Positions 29,139 to 35,102 of a stretch of 35,102 bases of DNA are shown here, one piece after another. The stretch spans positions 617,874-652,975 of the forward strand of contig BFEA01000035.1 in NCBI GenBank assembly GCA_003427395.1, read 5' to 3'. Position 1 is the first letter of the stretch. Every line of letters starts with the position of its first letter. A program made the position numbers and the translations under genes. Below the pieces are notes generated by a model that saw only the letters and a list, made by a program, of their open reading frames with translations, did not search any database and was not told the origin of the DNA. Source of the DNA: Chara braunii. Taxonomy: Eukaryota; Streptophyta; Charophyceae; Charales; Characeae.

Positions 29139-29578
29139 AAAAAAAAATCAGGTGGGTATAACTGTCCACACTCTCTTGCCATATACACATTTTGCACATT
29201 TTGCACATTCGGTGCGTGGTGCGGCGGGGCCCGCTAGCTGTAGATTTGCCCCCTACCACAGAGGATGCCAGCACAATTGAACAGATCCTATCTGGACCGC
29301 CGCATCAGCAATGGCGCGTCCGTACAGAAACAAACTGTAATTAGTCGCCCCTACCCGCTCCCCCCCACGCTCCCCCCCCCCATCTTATCAACCTGCGTTT
29401 TGCCACCGCAAGTTCCAACGGGCATGGCACACCGCTCTCCCCCTGCCCCCTCATCTTTGCAACCTGCCCTTTGCCACCCCAAGTTCCAAGAGGTAACCCT
29501 AAGCAAAAGAATTTGGAAGGAATTTCATTTTCATTTCATAATCAACTTGTGGTTTCCAGGAGACCAGAAAAAGAAATA
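29139..29578. other. Spacer between the inverted MITE pair
   Basis: 440 bp, non-coding. It has C-rich homopolymer runs (29358-29380) and a local duplication of TTTGCCACCGCAAGTTCCAA (29399) and TTTGCCACCCCAAGTTCCAA (29471). Confidence 0.6.
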
Positions 29579-29763
29579 AGGGGTAACTTCGGCGCAGTCA
29601 CGAAAACAGTTTGTAATTGCACTTCAGACAATCCCGCGAATACAACACACCCCCACGCGACCCCACCGGACCTGAAACGTAGGTCATATACATTCAGCAT
29701 TACCGGCCCTTTTGCCTCGAGTGCAATTACAAACTCAAACCATGACTGCGCCGTAGTTTTCTC
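29579..29763 (-). mobile_element. 185-bp MITE-like unit, right copy of the inverted pair
   Basis: Reverse complement of 28954-29138, same length, about 97% identical by eye. It starts AGGGGTAACTTCGGCGCAGTCA and ends GCGCCGTAGTTTTCTC. Confidence 0.82.
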
Positions 29764-30086
29764 AAGAAATAAACATGGGAGCCTGTTGTACCCCCTTGTG
29801 TTGGCTGGGACAGGCTAACGAACGGGCGGGCGTAGGGCCTAATGACCACAAATGGACTTCTTGAATATTATTTGGTTGTGTTTTGGACCAGATACACCTG
29901 AGAATGCATGAAGGTGTTGTGTATACTCCCCTTTGTTGTGGGTCAATACTGAAGAGACCTTGTGTGTGCACATGCACAGAGACCCTGAGAGCATACTCAA
30001 ACTAGGACTTTGTCTGACTGAACCTGGGACATAATTGCCATCAGATGCATCAAAGCCAGGCTATAATTCCAAGACAGTCCTACCTT

Positions 30087-30182
30087 CTTCACCCGAATAG
30101 AACGCCTGGTCATTATCGCTGCATCTGACTGAAAGTTGGGCGGAATGCAGCTATAATGACTGGGCGTTCTATTCGGGTGAAG
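30087..30182. repeat. Inverted repeat with 38-bp arms
   Basis: Arms 30087-30124 (CTTCACCCGAATAGAACGCC...) and 30145-30182 (...GGCGTTCTATTCGGGTGAAG) differ at about three positions and are separated by 20 bp. The structure is foldback-like; no coding sequence is present. Confidence 0.85.
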
Positions 30183-30917
30183 ACCGTAGTGTGTGTGAGT
30201 ATGCCCCTCCTGTGGAGATTGCAGGTGGGCTGGGTACATTTGTCTTACAGACCCCTGATTTATAGACATCCTGACAACTCCTCTGATGTGCCAGGCAGAT
30301 TCATTCATCATCTGACTGCAGCAGGATTCAAGCTTAGGCCTGCTTATCAACACTCTACACTGGTGTACCATTCACACACATGCTCATCAACAATCTACAC
30401 AGGTGTACCATTCAGGCACATGGGGCCTTCCTCCGCCACTCTCCGTTCGACCTGAAAATTGAGAGCCGGTCAAGAGCTGTCAGATCCTCGAAAAAGCGTG
30501 TTTTGGCTTCCTCCCTCCACCTACTCTCTATCTCTGACTCCCAAACGACACTTGGTTCCTTTTTTTCTACACTTCAACTCACCTCGTAATGACCCAAAAA
30601 GATAAACGAAACGAAAGAGCGAAGAAGAGAAAAATTGACAGCTGGGTCCCAGTGAGCAGCCCACTCTTGAAAATTGAGGCTTTTGGAGAGGTCCCTCTAT
30701 TTCCAAGGGTTTGCAGGCTGAGGATTTTTTAGATTTGAGAGTCCTCTCTGAGGAATCTTTCTGACAGCTACTGATCGCTAAGAGAGAGTGTTGAATGGAG
30801 AGTGAACTGGAGCGGAGAACCACTCACAAAGAAAACACAAAAGAGAGAGTGGTGGAGGGAGGCCCATGGGCTGGGGATAAATGCAATTAAGGCAGCAGAA
30901 AAAAACATTGTGTGTGC
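30183..30917. other. Non-coding, nothing recognised
   Basis: Contains a short duplication of CATCAACAMTCTACACWGGTGTACCATTCA (30346 and 30383). Open frames on both strands have no motif. Confidence 0.5.
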
Positions 30918-30997
30918 TTTTTTTTTTGGGGGGGGGGGCAAAAGCTCCAATCTATTCGTGGGGAGCATCACGTGCTGAGAACCGGGCTCAGCGTCCC
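30918..30997 (-). mobile_element. Short A-tailed retroposon with hairpin (copy 4)
   Basis: The minus strand reads GGGAC-GCTGAG-CCCGGTT-CTCAGC, then GCTCCCCACGAATAGATTGGAGC, a C-run and A10. The stem differs from copy 3 at two base pairs, both compensated. The loop is unchanged. Confidence 0.65.
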
Positions 30998-31777
30998 TTT
31001 GAAGTACAACTGAGAATATGTAACACATTTGAAGTTCCGGGGCCATTACCCAGCTTCGGCTAAGAAAACAATCAGTCGATTACCAAACCTGCGAAAACCT
31101 ATGAGAAACAACTTCAAGAACAACTACAGTTCTCAGAAAAAAAACTGCCTATGATCTACCCAAACACAGTCCAAACCTGGAAACAGAAGAACCTAACCAA
31201 AACCTCCTACTGTTTACACCTCCCCTTCAACAAGCAAAAAAACGTTAAGTCCAGGCATTTAGTCCTCGCACCAGAACTCAGCTGATCTCATACCCCCATA
31301 TGCTAGGGTTACAGAGCAACACAAACTTCCCCAGTACCAACCAGCCTGGTTCAGACGGCAAAGAGTGCCTTCCTCCCTCGACACTCTCGATTAGCCACAC
31401 ACCCCTAAGTTGCAGGGAACCCCCCCCGTCATCAGCTACGTCAGACAACCTGGTTATGCCTTCCTCCCTCGACATAACTCCACAAACCTCTTGCTCCCCC
31501 AGGTTACAGAGCAAAAGCTCCAGCACCGGCCTGCGTTGTCCCAACTTTGTCCTTCTGACCTACTTACTTAGACAGACGTCCCTTCCCATGTTGAACCCCC
31601 CTTGCTTCCTCCCATCTTCCAGTTCTAACCTTCTCCTTCCCAACCCTTGAGAAGGAAAAAAACAACAGTGCCTACAATCACACAAGGTCTAATTAGAGGC
31701 ACAAGCTATGATTTCTTTTCTGGAATAGCTATTGGCCGCATCATACTTTTCAGTTTCTATTTGCCGTCCAAATAAAG
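30998..31777. other. Non-coding, nothing recognised
   Basis: C/T-rich patches and a repeated CTTCCTCCCTCGACA (31369 and 31461). No gene was supported. Confidence 0.5.
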
Positions 31778-31810
31778 CCGTTTTGGCTAAGATCAGGTGT
31801 AGTATCCGTT
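31778..31810 (+). ncRNA. U2 snRNA-like fragment
   Basis: TTTTGGCTAAGATCAGGTGT followed by AGTATCCGTT agrees with the conserved U2 5' region (TTTTGGCTAAGATCAAGTGT, AGTATCTGTT) except for two transitions. It includes the GTAGTA branch-site recognition element. It is cut off by a T18 run at 31809-31826. An ATACTTTTC at 31744 could be the displaced 5' end. It is a truncated pseudogene or part of an snRNA-derived retroposon, not a working gene. Confidence 0.7.
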
Positions 31811-31883
31811 TTTTTTTTTTTTTTTTAACTATAACCAGTCCCCCGCTAGGCGAGGTGATACTTTTTAGAGTCTTGTCAACGGT

Positions 31884-31944
<61 letters not shown>
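31809..31944 (-). repeat. Two poly(T) tracts (A tails on the minus strand), T18 and T60
   Basis: T18 at 31809-31826 and T60 at 31885-31944 bracket a 58-bp piece (AACTATAACCAGTCCCCCGCTAGG...). They suggest two nested minus-strand retroposon tails. T60 is long enough to be recent or an assembly estimate. Confidence 0.7.
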
Positions 31945-31945
<1 letters not shown>

Positions 31946-31966
31946 TCGTCGGCTTTCGAACTTTTA

Positions 31967-32118
31967 AACCACCAGTACCTGGCCCATACATCGGCCACAG
32001 TGAGAAATAGAGGCGCGACCTTTCCACTTGAATGAACTTGGACCACGGCCGCCAGGCCCATTCGGCCCAGCGCGCAGCAGCCCGTATGCGGCCGCGACTT
32101 TCGGAAGTACTGGTGGTT
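31967..32118. repeat. Inverted repeat with 12-bp arms around a GGCC-rich core
   Basis: AACCACCAGTAC (31967-31978) is matched by GTACTGGTGGTT (32107-32118). Between them are several GGCCC/GGGCC elements. It is a possible small MITE; no coding sequence. Confidence 0.5.
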
Positions 32119-32216
32119 CAAATGCAGTCTAGTTGCAGAGGTTTTGGAAGAGTTGTGTCAGTGGCCATTCGATTTATCAGATCAAACAGCTGAAATTCTT
32201 CCTGCTGCAAGTGAAG

Positions 32217-32340
32217 GGCCAGGGCCTAGAAGGCCCTCGAAAAGAGGCCAAGAGGGCCAGCCAGTGGTGTCGGCTGAACCTGGCCCAGGCCTGCCTTGGC
32301 CCTTCGTGCCTGGGCCACAACCGAGATGTCTCGGCCACGC
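32217..32340. repeat. GGCC palindrome-rich segment
   Basis: About nine GGCC sites in 124 bp, in both AGGGCC and GGCCCT contexts. It can fold extensively. No protein is supported here. Confidence 0.6.
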
Positions 32341-32539
32341 CCGACGTGGCTTTTGACCAACTCCACTAGCGAGGAGACTGCATTTATGACTCCGCCAGTG
32401 ACTAGACTGCATAAATCTCTTCCGATTGAGAATCGAAACTCGGTTTTTGGCACGCCCATATTTACCTCTTCTTTCTTTCTTCATTTGAAAAGCATACCTT
32501 TATTGCATAGAGGCCCAGTGCCAGGCTATGATTTGTAAA

Positions 32540-32705
32540 CCAGAAAAGAAAAAGGAGGGAAAAAAGACAAAGAAGAAGAAGAAGACAATGACCACAAAGA
32601 AAAAGACAACAAAGACAACCACTATAACAAAGAAGAAGAAGATAATCACGATGACAATGACGGACAAAAAGAAGACAACAATGACGACAACAACAGTGAA
32701 ATGAC
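32540..32705. repeat. Purine-rich GAA/GAC/AAC triplet low complexity
   Basis: Imperfect AAGAAG, GACAAC and GACAAT triplets on the + strand. It is a simple-sequence tract. Confidence 0.8.
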
Positions 32706-32998
32706 AATATAGTGTCTAACATTACTTAAACAGGTTGTGTTCCAAAGGGCGGGGGATGGGGAACGGGACGCCTGTTTGCCTACATGTACTAGGGATAATG
32801 ACAGATCATGATATAGGAAAGTAGTCCCCACTATCAAGTACTATATCACATAACACAGGCTGTCATGTAGGCAATCAATCCAGGCTACTGGGTAGTTGAG
32901 TAGTTCAAGCATACTCCCACTGCAGCTCAGATGGTGGGTAAAACACCCAGCAGTCGTTACTATCAGTTGTCTATATAAACAAGTAAGCATGTTGTTCA
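32706..32998. other. Non-coding spacer
   Basis: No gene or repeat was recognised. Confidence 0.45.
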
Positions 32999-33140
32999 GG
33001 GACGCTGGGCCCGGTTTCCAGCAGGTGTTGCTCCTCACCAATAGATGGAGCCTCCCCGAAAAGTGCAAGTGGTGGCTGCTCTTATCAGCACTCCTAACAC
33101 CGTTTCGGGCTGTTCTCTTAATAATAATTAAAAAAAAAAA
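32999..33140 (+). mobile_element. A-tailed retroposon with hairpin (copy 2)
   Basis: GGGAC-GCTGGG-CCCGGTT-TCCAGC (a terminal G-T pair), then GCTCCTCACCAATAGATGGAGC, then CAAGTGGTGGCTGCTCTTATCAGC and A11. It aligns over its whole length with 26925-27062. The TGCTCTTATCAG stretch again resembles U2 snRNA. Confidence 0.7.
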
Positions 33141-33345
33141 GAGAAGAAGGAGAAGAAGAAGAAGAAAAAGCAGAAGAAGAAGAAGTGGCCAGGGGGAGTG
33201 GCAGGCCATCCTACCGGGTTACCGCCAATCCTGGAAAAGAAGAAGGAGAAGTAGAAGACAAAGACGACGACGAAGAAGAAAATAATAATAATAAAATAAT
33301 AATAATAATAGTAAATAATAATAATAATAGGATAATAATCATAAA
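33139..33345. repeat. AAG and AAT triplet repeats
   Basis: AGAAGAAG tracts (33139-33187, 33236-33283) and AATAAT tracts (33280-33345) flank a short unique stretch. The repeats may have expanded from the A tail of the preceding retroposon. Confidence 0.85.
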
Positions 33346-33361
33346 TTCAACCAGGGTAACC

Positions 33362-33455
33362 GGCATTCGGGACGGGCCGAACGCCCGAACCCGAACGCCC
33401 GAACGTATGGGACCCCTTGGGGATGCGTTCGGCCGTTCGGGCCGAACGCGGACCC

Positions 33456-33484
<29 letters not shown>
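33362..33484 (+). mobile_element. CGAACG palindrome-rich element with A29 tail
   Basis: CCGAACGCC repeats and their complements GCGTTCGG and CCGTTCGGG fill about 90 bp, followed by A29 (33456-33484). The architecture (GC-rich palindromic body plus A tail) is that of the TCCGGA elements with a different core motif. Confidence 0.5.
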
Positions 33485-33486
<2 letters not shown>

Positions 33487-33977
33487 AGTCATAAAAAAAA
33501 TCTGAAAAAAAGATATGTTATGGAGAAAAATAAATTAAACAAGGTTTGCCTGAGCATTACATCTGGATTCCTTAGCTGGCCGGGGCGTTGGGCGAGAGGT
33601 GCCCGTTTCGAATTTTTGTTGATGTCGCTACACTCTTTCAGTGACAGCGCCGTCGGGGGCGGTGCTTGGGCAACGGGGGATCGCACGGTGCTGTCAAGAA
33701 GATGGTGGTGCCTAGCCAGAGCTTGTTGCTGGGGTGGTGGGAGTGTGGGGGATCGAGTGTGTGGGCAATAAGTGGGACACGCTGCAAGAGGGTCTGAAGA
33801 GCCCTTGCCATGGGCCAGTCCCGACTAACTGGGGTTAGTAATCCTATTAGAACGAGGAAGGACGGTGGCAGATGTGTGGACGTCGACGGGCGGGATCCGA
33901 GCATTGCAATTTGCCAGAATTTCAACTGGATTATAACTGATTCACACCTGATGGAACCGATCGAGGGCTTAGTCCTT

Positions 33978-34790
33978 CGGTCTTTGATATGCAAATGCTG
34001 CGGGGTTATCCTGTCTATGAGCAATTGTAGGCAGCCTGCGGCGAAAATTGCCAGAGCAGTATGACGCGGTGCGATGGAGCTGAGAGTGCCGCGGCGCAAT
34101 GGAGCTGACAACACGAGTTATGCTGCTTTGTTGATTTTGTTATTCTATAGTAATTTGTCAAGTGTTTTGTTGTTTAAACTAGGGTTTGCACTACGTCTGC
34201 TGCCTTTTCTGTTCTTCGCAGACAATGGGAATTATGTATTGAACGATTGTTGCTTTTGTTGGCTTATAGAAACTAGCTGTAGTTATTGAACCTGTCGTCC
34301 GAGTGTTGGCTTATAGAAACTAGCTGTAGATATTGAATTTGTGGTTTTCGGTCTTTGATATGGAGCCATCGTGGGAACATCCAGCCTGGGAGCAATCACG
34401 GGCGGCTTGCGGTGAAATCTGCGAGAGCGGTCGATTGATGGGTTTCACCTGCGACACAGCTGGATACCCCTGACGACTGTGGCTGCAATGAAACAATAGG
34501 TTTGGTGATAGTAATAGTAATAGTGATTTGTTAATAGATTGTTGTTTAATTAGGGTTTCTTGCGACCTGTTTCAGTTCTTTGTAGACAATAGGGATTGTG
34601 ATCTTCTACTATTTGTTGGGTTTTTTTCTACGTTGGTTGTCTTTTGTGCTCCTTGTGGTAGCTTCTTCTATTTTTGCTGAACGACTGTGGTTGCAGTAAT
34701 ACAATAGGTTTGGTGATAGAAATAGTGATTTGCTAATAGATTGTTGTTTAATTAGGGTTTTTTGCGACCGCTTTTTCTACGTTTGCTGCG
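33978..34790. repeat. Degenerate long-period tandem repeat
   Basis: CGGTCTTTGATATG at 33978 and 34349 begins two diverged copies (period about 371). CAATAGGTTTGGTGATAG...TTGTTTAATTAGGGTTT occurs at about 34495 and 34703. TTGGCTTATAGAAACTAGCTGTAG occurs at 34258 and 34308. No gene is seen. Confidence 0.65.
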
Positions 34791-35025
34791 TTTCTACGTG
34801 TTGGCGAAATTTTAGCTTCTGCTATGTCCGATGTTGTTTTTAATTCTTGAAGATAATAGGACTTCCGTTTTGAATGATTGTAAAAATAGTGTTGTATCTG
34901 ATACCCCCTGTAAGTTTGTTTCTATAGGCTCGAAGGGTTTGGGGGCTTGCTGCAACAGTGTGGCCCGTTCATAGGGTTTGACCAGAGATGTTACGCCCTT
35001 TGAAGGGGCCATATATCCTTTGTAA
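34791..35025. other. Non-coding, nothing recognised
   Basis: No motif, repeat or RNA gene was seen. Confidence 0.45.
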
Positions 35026-35102
35026 GGGACGCCAGGCCCGTTTCCTGGCTTTTTGAAATATGAGGGATGCCGGGCCCGGTTCCCGGTTATTTTCTTAAAA
35101 AA
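35026..35102 (+). mobile_element. Two tandem hairpin modules (copies 5 and 6), cut by the window end
   Basis: GGGAC-GCCAGG-CCCGTTT-CCTGGC (35026-35049) and GGGAT-GCCGGG-CCCGGTT-CCCGGT (35064-35087), followed by TTATTTTCTTAAAAAA at the window edge. Both stems differ from the main GCTGGA/TCCAGC type, yet both still pair. Confidence 0.65.

Noticed and set aside
31732-32010. Poly-Phe / poly-Lys open frames
   Set aside because: Translations of the T18 and T60 tracts.
32133-32369. 78-codon open frame over the GGCC-rich segment
   Set aside because: Low-complexity palindromic DNA with no domain or conserved start context.

Overview
The window is a gene-poor, repeat-dominated stretch of a eukaryotic nuclear genome. 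I found no intact protein-coding gene in it. A plant-type retrotransposon primer-binding site (TGGTATCAGAGC, complementary to the 3' end of plant initiator-Met tRNA), a chromodomain-bearing Ty3/gypsy element and L1-type LINEs with a DUF4283-like ORF1 and a zf-RVT-type C-terminus point to a streptophyte (land plant or charophyte alga). The species cannot be told from the sequence. All recognisable proteins are pseudogenised by stops and frameshifts, and there is one 71-base run of N (19967-20037).

The layout is a nest of insertions. The oldest recognisable host is LINE-A: its ORF2 C-terminal region is read on the + strand up to 3332 and resumes, in the same reading frame, at 27088. A chromovirus-type gypsy element (3333-27082) sits inside it, flanked by a near-perfect 5-bp duplication (GGTGT/GGTGC). 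It has a 381-bp 5' LTR, a PBS, a long low-complexity leader, a broken gag (5522-about 7560), a roughly 5.2-kb unexplained non-coding segment full of minisatellites (about 7680-12950), a broken pol (protease, RT, RNase H, integrase, chromodomain, 13280-17515) and a 3' LTR. The RT is itself cut by a small inverted-repeat element (14350-14738). The 3' LTR is split by a second LINE, LINE-B (18904-27060), flanked by AACACCT duplications. LINE-B carries ORF1 (18934-21502), ORF2 (endonuclease, RT, zf-RVT; 21734-26290) and an A tail.

The right third (26.9-35.1 kb) is a pile-up of short A-tailed retroposons, foldback/MITE-like elements and simple repeats. The strongest unexplained signal is here. Eight copies of a short hairpin module follow the pattern GGGAYGC-type 5' lead, 6-bp stem and 7-nt CCCGGTT-type loop. 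The stem pairs co-vary while the loop is conserved. The module precedes A tails on both strands and lies at the 3' end of LINE-B and just downstream of LINE-A. Two longer copies carry a stretch resembling the U2 snRNA branch-recognition region, and a clearer U2-like fragment lies at 31778-31810. This looks like a structured 3'-end or SINE module retroposed by the local LINEs. Alongside are A-tailed elements filled with TCCGGA, GGCC or CGAACG palindromes, and a pair of 185-bp inverted MITE copies that are about 97% identical.
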